Below, piece after piece: positions 22,261-32,298 of a stretch of DNA of 64,000 bases. This stretch comes from Trematomus loennbergii (Eukaryota > Chordata > Actinopteri > Perciformes > Nototheniidae): assembly GCA_012861695.1 (NCBI GenBank), contig JAAOOA010000145.1:496001-560000 (forward strand), in the 5' to 3' direction. The first letter of the stretch is position 1. Each line of letters starts with the position of its first letter. The notes beneath the pieces were generated by a model, which was not told the DNA's origin, ran no database searches, and saw nothing but the letters and a program-made list of their open reading frames with translations. Position numbers and translations under genes: made by a program.

Positions 22261-22533
22261 ATGGACTCACCATTACTGGAATCTCGGCCATGCCCCACCT
22301 GCCTTGGTTTGATCGCGGGCACCGATCTCCACCACCTCTGTAGAGTGTTTGGGGATGTGTGTGATGTGTGTGTGAGAAATGCATTCAGTGAAAACGATTG
22401 CATTTATCCCAGAGTAAGAGTCATCTCTCTCCACATTTCCATTTTTCACCATAATGTCCGTTTCAAAGAGATGGCAGTTGACAGAGCCGCGGCCCCACGG
22501 GAGCTGCCGCGGTGCGTTCAAGAACCTCATTAG
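22261..22533 (+). pseudogene. DIRS ORF1 (gag-like) start
   Basis: The ATG at 22261 begins MDSPLLESRPCPTCLGL; a C-P-x-C...H-H-x-C cluster resembles the small zinc-binding motif at the start of fish DIRS gag proteins. Downstream the frame is lost in the tandem repeats that follow. Confidence 0.6.
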
Positions 22534-23480
22534 AAAATCGGCCCCTTTTTCTGTGTCAGGCCCCATGCCAAAACTCCCTTTTATGGAAGGTTTTGGCAGC
22601 GGAGTAGGCCACCAGAGAATACTACAGCTTCTTAGCTGTGGCTCCAAAGTCGAGTGATTTGTGTGTGAAAAATGCATTTAGTAAAACCAATTGCATTTAT
22701 CCCAGAGTAAGAGTCATATCTCTCCACAATTCCACATTTTCCCATAATGTCTCGTTGAGATCGGCAAGGCCGCTTTCATACGATGTTAATTGGACACCCA
22801 TTATGAGGCGCGGCCCCCGTGAGAGTGGCCGCGGTGCGTTCAGGGACCTCCGCAGAAGAACAGTGCGTTACGTAGTGTAAACTCTAGTTCTAAAGTGATA
22901 TGTGTGTGTAAAATGCATTCGGTAAAAACGATTGCATTTATCCCAGAGTAAGAGTCATCTCTCTCCACATTCCACATTTCCCCATAATGTCCGTTTCAAG
23001 GAGACGGCATTATGACGACGCGCGCCCCCCCCCGTGAGAGTGGCCGCGGTGCGTTTAGGGACCTCCGCAGAAGAACAGTGCGTTACGTAGTGTAACTCTA
23101 GTTCTAAAGTGATATGTGTGTGTAAAATGCATTCAGTAAAAACGATTGCATTTATCCCAGAGTAAGAGTCATCTCTCTCCACATTCCACATTTCCCCATA
23201 ATGTCCGTTTCAAGGAGACGGCATTATGACGACGCGCGCCCCCCCCGTGAGAGTGGCCGCGGTGCGTTCAGGGACCTCCGCAGAAGAACAGTGGGTTACG
23301 TAGTGTAACTCTAGTTCTTGAGTGATATGTGTGTGTAAAATGCATTCGGTAAAAACGATTGCATTTATCCCAGAGTAAGAGTCATCTCTCTCCACATTCC
23401 ACATTTTCCACATTTCCCCATAATGTCCGTTTCAAGAGACGGCATTATGACGACGCGCGGCCCCCCCCCGAGAGCGGGCC
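22370..23480 (+). repeat. Tandem repeats in the DIRS ORF1 region
   Basis: Five units are marked by GCATTTATCCCAGAGTAAGA at 22400, 22693, 22934, 23148 and 23361, so spacing shrinks from 293 to 241, 214 and 213 bp. Each unit also has GTGGCCGCGGTGCGTTCA and GTTACGTAGTGTAA-type motifs. The last two or three are nearly identical, so they are the youngest duplications. Confidence 0.85.
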
Positions 23481-23549
23481 GCGGCGCGTTCATGGACAGA
23501 AGAAGCTCCGATTAATGCTTATTTCTCTCTAAGAGAAAACAGCATTATG

Positions 23550-24720
23550 GTGGAGCGCGCGCTCTCACGGGAGCATGCCGTGGTGCGTTCAGGGACCTCA
23601 GTTAAAAATCGGCTGTTTTTTTCTCTGAGTGGAAACTACATTATAGAAAAACGGCCCTTTCTGTGTCAGCCCCCCATGGGTCAAACTTCCTTTTATGGAG
23701 GGTTTGACGGCGGAGTGGGCCACCAGAGAGTACCACAGCTTCATAGCTGCGGCGCCGCAGCTGATTGCACATCCCCTAACACAATGTTATGGGGAATGGA
23801 AAATCAGTGGTGTATTAACAGAGCGCATGGACAGGACACTGAGACTGGGTTATTCACTCCAGTTTTGCAGCATCCCTCCTCCGTTCAGAGGCAGGAGAGA
23901 AGCACATCTGTCATCCCAGGAGGAGGTTTCCTCTCAGCATGTGCACTCTCAAGTCAGAGAGAAGGGGCATTATTCCCTGTACTTCCTGGTTCCCAAGAAG
24001 ACAGGAGAATTCAGGCCCATTCTGGATCTTCAATGCCTGAACCAGCACATTGCATGCAAGAAGTTCCATATGTTAACTATGAAACAGTTACTGAGACTGG
24101 TGCAGCCAGGCGATTGGTTCACAACCATCGACCTGAAGAACGCTTACTTTCATGGCGAAATTGCTCCAAGAGCACAGAAAGTATTCGCGTTTTGCCTTCC
24201 AGGGGGTAGCCTACGAGTACAACAGACTGCCGTTCGGCTACTCCCTATCCCCACGCACGTTCAGCCATGACGCTGCAACCGCTGCGGGACCATGGCATGA
24301 GGGACGACCTCATAGTTATGGCCAGGTCCAGGGAATGGGCAATACTGCACACAGCCCAATTGATCCTACACCTAACCAAGTTGGGTTGAAAAAGAAGTTG
24401 CGGTCAATTGGAAGAAGAGCTCCCCCATACCTCACCAGCAGGTAGAATATCTGGGGGTGATGCTCGATGCAGGCAGACTACGTGTCACCCTGACAGAAAG
24501 CAGACAGGCATCCCTGCTGCGGGCAGTCTGCAGGCTGCGTCAGGGGGCGACGGTGACAGCTTTGATTATCATGCAGACTTTGGGTCTCATGACGGCTGCT
24601 CACTCCGTAGTGCCACTCGGACTGCTGCATGCACGTCGCATGCAGATGTGGTTTACCGGCCTTCGTTTAGATCTTAAGACACAAACGACGTCTGGTGGCC
24701 ATCCCCCCCCTCAGTAGAGA
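23550..24720 (+). pseudogene. DIRS reverse transcriptase, broken
   Basis: The RT palm reads YSLYFLVPKKTGEFRPILDL, then DWFTTIDLKNAYFH (first catalytic Asp), then YEYNRLPFGYSLSPRTF in the next frame. The family's Y-L-D-D motif is damaged: the residues before D-D (about 24303-24308) are missing, consistent with a small deletion, and the frame shifts near 24180, 24260 and 24300. Later EYLGVMLDAGRLRVTL and ARRMQMWF blocks lie at 24445-24660. Confidence 0.8.
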
Positions 24721-24784
24721 GCAACCTCCGATTCTGGGGGTCCCCAGAGAATCTGCAGAGGGGAGCTCCACTGGGGCAGGTAAC

Positions 24785-25455
24785 CTCCTATATCACAGTC
24801 TTCACAGACGCTTCAAAGAAAAAGAAAGTGACAGGATGGGGGGGGACGTGTCTAGAAAGGGCTGTGGGTGGTTGCTGGCCTCTGGCGGCACAGCAACCTC
24901 CTGGAGCTGCAAGCAGTGATGTTGGTCCTACAGCACTGCAAACCCTTAATACAGGGCAAACAGGTGCTAGTAAGGAGCGACAACCGCACCACAGTGGCGT
25001 ACATCAACAGGCAGGGCGGAGTCCGCTCAATAGCCTGGTTGACCGCAGCAGAGAACCTGTGGCTGTGGGTTTCACAGATTGTGTTGTCTCTAAGGGCTCT
25101 TCACATCCCGGGACGGGAGAACAGGGGGGCCGACCTCATGTCAAGAGGCGGACCCCTGCCAGACGAGTGGAGGCTTCACCCGGAGGTGGTGAAGCAGGTC
25201 TGGACTCAGTTCGGTAGAGCAGAGGTGGACCTGTTCGCCAATCGGCGCAACAGCCACTGTGCCCTGTGGTTCTCCCTGGCTCGGTGGGACAACCCGCCCT
25301 TGGGGGTCGACACGTTTGCACACGAGCCATGGCCAAGAAAGCTGCTTTACGCCTTTCCACCGCTGCACCTTATCCCCCCCCTCCTGGAGAGGGTGAGGCG
25401 GGAACAGCTGTCAATCATCCTGGTGGCCCCAGATCGCCGCCTGGCGCCGTGGTAA
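24785..25455 (+). pseudogene. DIRS RNase H and conserved C-terminal region
   Basis: RNase H residues are seen as VFTDASKKKVTGWG (first Asp, about 24800), LLELQAV (Glu) and VRSDNRTTVAYINRQGG (Asp, 24968-25020), then IPGRENRGADLMSR. A long conserved block follows (EVDLFANRRNSHCALWF... to LAPW, stop at 25453). The 24868-25455 frame is open, 195 codons; the first part lies in another frame. Confidence 0.85.
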
Positions 25456-25575
25456 CGCGGGGGTAACACAGATGATGGTGGGCCAGCCCTGAGCGATTCC
25501 TCAGGTCTGGGGAGCGCTGTCTCAGGAAGCAGGTGCAATAGGGGCGTTACCCACTCTGGGCCAACCTCTCCAGGC

Positions 25576-26586
25576 TTGGCTCCTGAGAGGGACAGGCTGA
25601 GACAGGTGGGGCTGTCTGATAACGTTATTCAGACTATCCAAGCAGCAAGAGCAGAATCCACCACAGCTTGTTACAGGCCAAAGTGGGCGGGATTCCGGCG
25701 ATGGTGTGAAGGAAGGAGTCTAGAGCCTCTGTCGTGCACGCTGGGCTCTATTCTTACCTACTTACAGATACTGGTGGACAGGGGGCTGGCTCATTCCACA
25801 ATTAAGGTGTATGCAGCAGCCATTTCGTCCTGCCATGAGGGATTTGGAGGCAGGTCAGCCTTCAGTCAGCCGCTTATGACGCGGTTTTTGCAGGGGGTCA
25901 GGAGGCAGCGCCCGGTAGTGCACGCCTCCGCCCCGCAGTGGGACCTGCCGTTGGTGCTCGAGGCTCTGGTCACAGAACCATTTGAGCCTCTGGAGCTTTC
26001 CTCCCTAGTAGCACTGTCATGGAAGACAGCATTGCTACTTGCCTTGACTTCGGCTAAAAGAGTGTCCGAGCTGACCGCTCTGTCGGTACACCCAAGTTGT
26101 CTTTTGATCCGGGGTGACCGTAGCGGGGCGACACTCAGGCCGAACCACTCCTTTACTCCTAAGAGTATCAGAAGTTCATTCAGAGCAAGGGCTATTCAGT
26201 TAGGTGGCTTTAATCTTCCACCCCATATTGGGGCCAGGGAGGCTAAATTGCACCTCCTCTGCCCAGTGCGTGCGCTAGCATGCTATGTAGAGCGCACGGC
26301 TGCCATTAGGCGCACTGAACAACTGTTTGTGTGCTTTGGGGATGGTGTGGCTGGAAAAGCCCTCTCAAAGAAGCGCCTAACAGGATGGCTATGCAGGTGC
26401 ATTACACATGCCTATGGACGGGCGGGGAGAGCCCTCCCCACTGGGGTCCGTGCACATTCTACACGGGCTGTGGCTGTGTCAACAGCCTTATTCAGCGGCG
26501 TGAGTGTAGAAGATATATGCACGGCGGCGTCTTGGTCTACGCCAGGCCCCTTCATAAAATGTTATCCCTGGACATGTCTGGGTTAG
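25576..26586 (+). CDS. DIRS tyrosine recombinase
   Basis: An open frame of 336 codons. It has an N-terminal SAM-like core-binding part (ESTTACYRPKWAGFRRWC, about residues 30-47) and a catalytic part with Arg in TSAKRVSELTAL, H-S-T-R in RAHSTRAVAVS, and W-S-T-P..FIKCYPW containing the nucleophile Tyr. It would integrate a circular cDNA without a target duplication. Length is near the family norm. The very C terminus (TCLG, stop) looks altered by the GGGTTA repeats that follow. Confidence 0.85.
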   Translation: MAPERDRLRQVGLSDNVIQTIQAARAESTTACYRPKWAGFRRWCEGRSLEPLSCTLGSILTYLQILVDRGLAHSTIKVYAAAISSCHEGFGGRSAFSQPLMTRFLQGVRRQRPVVHASAPQWDLPLVLEALVTEPFEPLELSSLVALSWKTALLLALTSAKRVSELTALSVHPSCLLIRGDRSGATLRPNHSFTPKSIRSSFRARAIQLGGFNLPPHIGAREAKLHLLCPVRALACYVERTAAIRRTEQLFVCFGDGVAGKALSKKRLTGWLCRCITHAYGRAGRALPTGVRAHSTRAVAVSTALFSGVSVEDICTAASWSTPGPFIKCYPWTCLG

Positions 26587-26614
26587 GGTTAGGGTGAGGG
26601 TTAGGGTTAGGGTG
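26581..26614 (+). repeat. Telomere-like (GGGTTA)n tract
   Basis: Five to six units of GGGTTA with one GGGTGA variant directly follow the recombinase stop. A CCTGGACATG motif occurs on both sides (about 26568 and 26646), so a 78-bp segment containing the tract is bracketed by a short direct repeat. Confidence 0.8.
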
Positions 26615-26703
26615 GTGTGGGTCAGCAGGTATCTGACCCCCCCCCCTGGACATGCTCTCTTCCAGAAACCCTGGCTGACGTGACAGACGTGACGTGATTC
26701 AAG

Positions 26704-27525
26704 ATGGCGCCTGTGTCGGCTCGCCGCTCGCTAAGCTCTCTAACTTTAGCTGTCCTGTTTTTGTTTTATGTTTGTCAGAATGTCTCTGCTCTGCTAGTTT
26801 ATGATCGCCAAGCTCTCCTCCACCTCAGACCCTCACTGGAGTTGATATTGCTGCCCACACCGACATCTGGCAACCATAAATCGTCTCCCCCCCCTACTGT
26901 CGGATATCCCCACCTACCTGCGCAGGTCACACTGCATCCTGCCTCGCCGAAAGCGCTTTCGACGACGGGGAAATCGTGGTGGTGCACTGGTCCATCTGAA
27001 GGCATACCTGACGGCTTCTTCCGTGAATTATCCACGCCTCGGATGTCACGGCCCTCCTGCTGCACGCCAAGTGAGGGATCGGTGGATTCGCCCCGTTTTT
27101 CCGGAGCTCCGGACTCTGAGGGGCCCGCTGGCAGCTCCTCCTCCCGACTGACTGCTCCCGGCCCGCGCGGCGTTCAACACGCACATCTTCGTCAGCTGAG
27201 ACGCACTACACCTTCGGCAAGCCCGGAGCGAAAACTTTGCATGGCTTTGCTAAATGCTAGGTCGATAGCAAACAAAACGTTCCTGCTAAACGACTTCTTC
27301 ACCTCTCGTGAACTGGATTTTATGTTCCTGACGGAGACCTGGGTCCACGCTGGCGAGTATACACCGTTCTCTGAACTTCTTCCTCCTGACTGTACATTCT
27401 TCAGCTCCCCCCGTGCCACTGGCCATGGTGGGGGCATAGCATCAGTGTTTAGAGCTACCTCCAATGCCGATTGCTTCACCCTGTATCTAGCTATGCCAGC
27501 TTTGAGTTGCAGCTTTTTGAACTGA
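26704..27525 (+). pseudogene. L2 ORF: N-terminal part and start of endonuclease
   Basis: The open frame starts MAPVSARRSLSSLTLAVLF, a hydrophobic start usual in fish L2. From about residue 180 it reads the APE endonuclease (MALLNARSIANKTFLLND..., FLTETW with the catalytic Glu, GHGGGIASVF). A frameshift near 27520 ends this frame; the endonuclease continues in others. Confidence 0.75.
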
Positions 27526-28614
27526 ACCCGGCCTCGCCTATACTCTGCGCAGTCGTGTATCGTCCGCCAAAGTGTAATAAGGATTTCATAAATGACTTTT
27601 CTGACTTTCTGTCCGGGATCATGGTGAAATATGATCGTGTTTTGATCTCCGGAGACTTCAATGTCCATGTGTGTTGCGAGTCCAAACCTCTGGTTAGGGA
27701 CTTTTTAAATCTCCTTGATTCTTTGGTCTCGTTCAGTCCGTGGCTGGCCCAACACACGAAAAAGGACACACTTTGGACTTAGTATTATCGTTTGGACTGT
27801 CTGTATCTGTGGATGAAATATGTGCAGCAACGCGTATCTCAGACCATTTACCGGTTCTGTTTACAACCCCATCCCTTCCGCAGGAGTCGAATCACGTGCC
27901 CCGGCGCGTCGTCTGCGTTCGATTAACCCCTTGACTGCCTCACAGTTCTCTGATGTTTTTAATGCTTCTCCGATCTGTAAATTAGATGTGAACTGTGCTT
28001 TTAATGCTGATGAGCTTATCTCCATGTTTGACTCGACATGCACACTAATACTGGATTCTGTTGCTCCTTTTACGCTTAGACGCACCAAAGTTCTATCAGA
28101 GCCGTGGCTCAATGACTGTACTCGTGCTCTCAGACGCGCTTGCAGGCGTGCAGAGAGAAAATGGAAAAAGGATAAACTCCATGTCTCCCTAGAAATCCTT
28201 CGTGCTTGCCTTTCTGACTACCAGACGGCAGTCAAAGCAGCCAAAACAGAGCACATTTCTCTGTTAATCTCCAAAAACAGCCATAAACCTCAGGTTCTTT
28301 TTAATGTCCTCAACTCTATCATTAATCCCTGTGATGTTTCTTCTATTGTCCCATCGACTACTCTCTGTGATAAGTTTCTTACATTTTTTATTGAAAAGGT
28401 ATCTGCTCTTAGGCTAGCCCACACTAGTGCTACCCCAGATCCTGCTCCTTTTCTGTGCCCTGCTGTCCTCGACCACTTTGAGCCTGTATCCCTCTCTTCT
28501 CTCTCGGATGTAGTCAAGCACCTGCGGCCGACAAACTGCACCTCAGACAGCATTCCCTCTCGCCTTCTCAGAGATGTTTTGATTCAGTTGGAGCAAGTAT
28601 TTTATTACTTTTAA
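27471..28614 (+). pseudogene. L2 endonuclease remainder and linker
   Basis: 27530-27780 has VVYRPPKCNKDF and ISGDFNVH (catalytic Asp, Asn). 27740-27934 has HTLDLVLSFGL and RISDHLPVLF (catalytic S-D-H). 27900-28614 has a linker ending in HLRPTNCTSDSIPSRLLRDV. Shifts lie at about 27780 and 27890, and a stop at 28612. Confidence 0.8.
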
Positions 28615-28639
28615 ACACCTCTCTTACCTCAGGATGTGT

Positions 28640-29500
28640 CCCAGCTGCCTTCAAACATGCCGTGGTTAAGCCACTCCTTAAAAAGAAAAATCTCGACCCC
28701 TCCATTCTCGCAAATTTTAGGCCCATCTCCCAGCTACCTTTTTTATCAAAAGCCCTGGAGCGAGTAGTCTACGCCCAGCTGCAGTCTTTTTTAACCACGC
28801 ATGGAATCCATGAAAAGTTTCAGTCTGGCTTCAAACCCATGCACAGCACTGAAACAGCCCTTTTAAGAGTTTTTAATGATCTGCTCCTAGCCGCCGACTC
28901 AGGTAGCCCAGCTGTCTTGGTGCTGTTAGACCTGACAGCTGCCTTTGACACTGTGGACCATAGCATCCTGCTGTCACGGCTTGAACAGTCCGCTGGCATC
29001 ACAGGCTCTGCCCTTGCATGGTTCAGGTCCTACCTGACAGACCGTAGCTTCTCGGTACAGCTAGGTGCCTTCTCCTCTGCCAAAGCCCCTCTTACCTGTG
29101 GGGTTCCCCAAGGCTCGATTCTGGGCCCCATCCTTTTTCTACTGTACATACTGCCCCTAGGTTCAATTCTCACAAAACATAACATTCCCTTCCACTGCTA
29201 CGCCGACGATGTACAGATCTATCTGCCTCTCAAAGCAAATGTCAACACTCACTACAGCAGCTGATGGACTGCTTAGCAGAGATAAAATCCTGGCTGAGCA
29301 AAAACTTCTCAACCTCAACGAGAGCAAGACTGAGGTCATCTTTTTTGGACCGCAACCTCCAGCCTCTCCGGTTGATATTCTGGGCTATCAAAAAAAACAT
29401 CCTCCCCTCGGTCATGAACCTTGGAGTGACCTTCACAGCACTTTTAAATTCGACAAGCAGGTCAGCACCGTAGTAAAATCCTGCTTTTTTAAATAAGACT
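28640..29500 (+). pseudogene. L2 reverse transcriptase
   Basis: Motifs in order: VVKPLLKKKNLDPSILANFRPISQL, HSTETALLRVFNDL, LLDLTAAFDTVDH (catalytic Asp), CGVPQGSILGPILF and CYADDVQIYLPL (YADD at 29199-29210). The frame breaks just after at 29262 and continues in another frame as LLSRDKILAEQKLLNLNESKTEVIFFGP-like text. Confidence 0.85.
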
Positions 29501-29559
29501 ATTGGCCAAAACCAAGTCGTATTTATCTTTTAAGACTTAGAAAGGGTTATTAACGCCTT

Positions 29560-30016
29560 TGTAACCTCGAGACTGGACTATTGTAACGCTCTGTATGTGG
29601 GTATGGACCAGGCCTCAATCAAACGCTTACAGCTAGTCCAAAACGCTGCTGCACGTTTGCTGACTGGCCACAAAAAGCGTGACCACATCACCCCTATTCT
29701 GGCCTCACTACACTGGCTTCCAGTTCGGTTCAGAATTGATTTTAAAATCCTTTTATTTGTTTTTAAAGCACTAAATGGGCTGGCTCCGGCCTATATAGCT
29801 GAACTGCTCCAGCGCTACACCCCAGCCAGAGCTTTAAGGTCTGCTGACCAGCTGCTGCTGGTAGTGCCCAAGACCAGGCTAAAAACCCGAGGGCACCGAG
29901 CCTTCGCAGCAGCTGGCCCTAGGCTCTGGAACACTCTGCCCCTCCATGTGAGGTCGGCCCAGACCCTAGGGGTTTTTAAATCACTAAAAACACACTTCTT
30001 CTCTCTGGCTTTCTAG
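29560..30016 (+). pseudogene. L2 C-terminal region
   Basis: LDYCNALYVGM..., KRLQLVQNAAARLLTG, ILASLHWLPVRFRIDFKILL and LWNTLPLHVRSAQTL form the well-known C-terminal block of L2/CR1-type proteins. The stop is at 30014-30016. Confidence 0.85.
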
Positions 30017-30214
30017 TTAGAGCGGAGCACGACTCCTGACTTTTCCGTGTGTTTTATTTTTATTTTGTTTTTAAGTATATCTGTTGTAATTTATTGTCGT
30101 TTATTGTGATTGTAGTAATGTTTTTTATTACATGTACAGCACTTTGGCTCGACCAAAAATCGCTTTTAAATGTGCTTATAAATAAAACCTGATTTGATTT
30201 GATTTGATTGACAT

Positions 30215-30655
30215 AAAACACTTGTGTTTTCCCATGCTCCTGAGGGACTCGGGGAGACATGGTGTACAATCAGCCCCATACAGGGCTGGAGGACTCTCCC
30301 CGCCTGCGAGTCTTCCTCACTATTGTCCATGCCCACTCTACACGGAGCGTGTGTGAGTGTGGGGATGTGGTGCACTTATGTTTTCCCATGCTCCTGAGGG
30401 ACCTGGGGAACATGGTGCGCGGTAGGCTCCAGACGGAGTCTCCGCACAATTTTTTTCCATGCACACTCTACACGAGGTAAGCGTGTGTGAGTGTGCCTTA
30501 TCCAAGTTGCGGCCCCGACTTCTCCACGGTTACAACCGGATGGGAGGAAGTGGGGATGCAGTGGATATTAGCCAAAAGCCGGTCAGGGACGGTGTGGTGG
30601 GTCGATGTTGTTGGACGACAGGGCGTTTATACATCGGGGCTCCGCCCACTGTACC
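30215..30655 (+). repeat. DIRS 3' region with two degenerate tandem units
   Basis: GTTTTCCCATGCTCCTGAGGG occurs at 30225 and 30380, followed by similar text (GACATGGTG, GGCTCCAGACGGAG, CACTCTACACG), so a unit of about 155 bp is duplicated. It precedes the internal complementary region; no coding. Confidence 0.65.
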
Positions 30656-31322
30656 CATAGAGTCCAGTAGAGGGCGGAGCCTGTGAGAGATATAACGGGG
30701 GTTACGTATTGTAACCCTAGTTATATAAACACAGGCGGAGCCCTCTACCTGGAGGCCCTGTCTTTCCTAGTCCGCTCGCTGAAGAGTGTATACGATAGTG
30801 GGGCGGCGGCTGGAGCCGCCTTATATACTGTGGGCCTGCGCGCGCATTCAGGTAGGCTCGCCCCGATTGGCCGGCTACGTTTACGTAAATTCAGTAGGTG
30901 AAAGCACGCACAGCATGAGAGAGTAGTACCCATAGAGTCCAGTAGAGGGCTCCGCCTGTGTTTATATAACTAGGGTTACAATACGTAACCCCCGTTTCTG
31001 CTGGTAGAATTCTGATCAGGCATTAGCTCCACCTCCTTTTTCTTTGTTCAAGCTAAGGACCCGAACCTGCTCTTCTCTAACAGCTGGAACAGAGGGATAT
31101 GAGGGATTTCTAAAATGCATGATCTGTTTGGTATTTTGAGCAAAACACATCATAGACATGTTTTTATATATTTGTATATATCTGAGTCCCATAATATATG
31201 CCTAAAGATAGCATGATAGGAGACCTTTAAAACCCTGTTAACTCTGATCAGATTATTAAACCTGGAGTTATTTCAAACAGGAACATTGTTTTCTAAAGTT
31301 ACATCATGTTTTCTTTATTCAG

Positions 31323-31490
31323 ACTGAAGAACTGCAGTTTGTCAGAGATCAGCTGTTCTGCTGATCTCAGCTCTGAAGTCCAACATCCATCTGAGAGATC
31401 TGGACCTGAGTGACAACGATCTGAAGGATCAGGAGTGGAGCTGCTGAGAGATCTTCTGGAGAGTCCAGACTGCAGACTGGAGGCTCTCGG
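31323..31490 (+). pseudogene. NLR exon 7: leucine-rich repeat, damaged
   Basis: The acceptor TTATTCAG ends at 31322 and the donor is GTCAG at 31491. It reads [13 protein letters not shown], then loses 2 bp (TGCTGATCTCAG where the sister exon has TGCTCTGGCCTCAG) and 1 bp (AAGGATCAGG for AAGGATTCAGG). Total length is 168 bp against 174. One 3-bp loss keeps frame; overall the frame is wrong between about 31370 and 31430. Confidence 0.8.
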
Positions 31491-31884
31491 GTCAGTTCAC
31501 TGACTCTCTGTTACTGCTGGAGATCTCATGTTTCATTAGTTATTCAACCTGATTCTTCTACGTAATTAACTTACATCTATAAAGTTATAAATGTTCTTTT
31601 ATTCATACTTTCATTTGTAGGTACTAAAGTAAGAACTGCAGAGATAAATGTTGACTGATTCTTAAAGGAACTGTAATAGATGTTAGTTGTTCAAAGTAAA
31701 TCTATGTTTTTAATATTTAGTAAACGATAACGTCTGAATAAAGTTCATCTGAAGTAATATTAGTTTTACAGGATAAAGTTAACTTTCTGAAGAAGACATA
31801 TGTTTTTGTTCCCATTCATTTCAATGTTGAGTAACACTCTGATTATAAACTGATTTGTATCCTCATCATGTTTTCTTTATTCAG
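31491..31884. other. NLR intron 7
   Basis: A short AT-rich intron with no element recognised. Confidence 0.6.
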
Positions 31885-32051
31885 ACTGTGGGACTGCAGG
31901 TTGTCAGAGATCAGCTGTTCTGCTCTGGCCTCAGCTCTGAAGTCCAACATCCATCTGAGAGATCTGGACCTGAGGAACAACGATCTGCAGATTCAGAGAA
32001 GCTGCTGAGAGATCTTCTGGAGAGTCCAGACTGCAGACTGGAGACCCTCTG
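31885..32051 (+). pseudogene. NLR exon 8: leucine-rich repeat, damaged
   Basis: The acceptor TTATTCAG ends at 31884 and the donor GTCAGTAAG begins at 32052. It reads [20 protein letters not shown], then [13 protein letters not shown], and then shifts (GATCTGCAGATTCAGAGAAG, about 4 bp short of the family), giving an early stop at the CTGCTGA. The distal part [16 protein letters not shown] is intact in another frame. Length 167 bp. Confidence 0.8.
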
Positions 32052-32298
32052 GTCAGTAAGGGGTCTCTGCTGGTTCAGCAGTATTGTATGAACCACAGGG
32101 AGGTGTTTCTCTCACTGGGGAAACAGATCAGTGATGTTACCCACTGACTGCAGGCTCTTCATTCTTCCATCAACTATAGAAGGCCAGCTGAACATGCAAA
32201 GCTACACTTTAGTAATCAACTCTCTAACAGACATATGGGACTTTACAGAAGAGTGGGAAAGGTAGTCTGTTCTTATGGGATGTTTTTAGTTTCTAGCC

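Larger units (their letters stand above)
26690..30210 (+). mobile_element. L2-type LINE, near full length, inside the DIRS element
   Basis: The 5' end has the AAGATGGCGCC motif typical of LINE promoters. The protein order is N-terminal part, endonuclease, reverse transcriptase, C-terminal part. The 3' end is a run of TGATT units (30188-30208), as L2 elements often have. It splits the DIRS element between its recombinase gene and its 3' repeats. The frame is broken in about five places, so it is dead. Confidence 0.85.
22013..30992 (+). mobile_element. DIRS-type tyrosine-recombinase retrotransposon
   Basis: The inverted terminal repeats (22028-22195 and about 30796-30960) are reverse complements and include a TATA-like GTATATAAGGCGG. 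An internal complementary region (about 30655-30740) joins the complements of both outer ends, the hallmark of DIRS circular intermediates. Both termini carry GTT. Coding order: gag-like, reverse transcriptase, RNase H, a conserved C-terminal region, tyrosine recombinase. It has no target duplication, as expected. Several frame breaks and an L2 insertion (26690-30210) make it inactive. Confidence 0.9.
21538..31230 (+). mobile_element. TTAA-site MITE split by a DIRS element
   Basis: Ends AGGTCTCCTATCATGC / GCATGATAGGAGACCT are 16-bp perfect inverted repeats flanked by TTAA (21538-21541, 31227-31230). The outer parts are 21542-22012 and about 30993-31226. A relative with similar right-hand sequence is at 41986-42105, and a reversed copy spans 4003-12765. 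The middle is the DIRS element. Confidence 0.85.

Noticed and set aside
22273..22677. 134-codon ORF on the - strand
   Set aside because: It is antisense to the DIRS gag and repeat region and has no known domain.
26581..26614. A true chromosome end
   Set aside because: Only five or six GGGTTA units, with DIRS sequence on both sides; it is internal.
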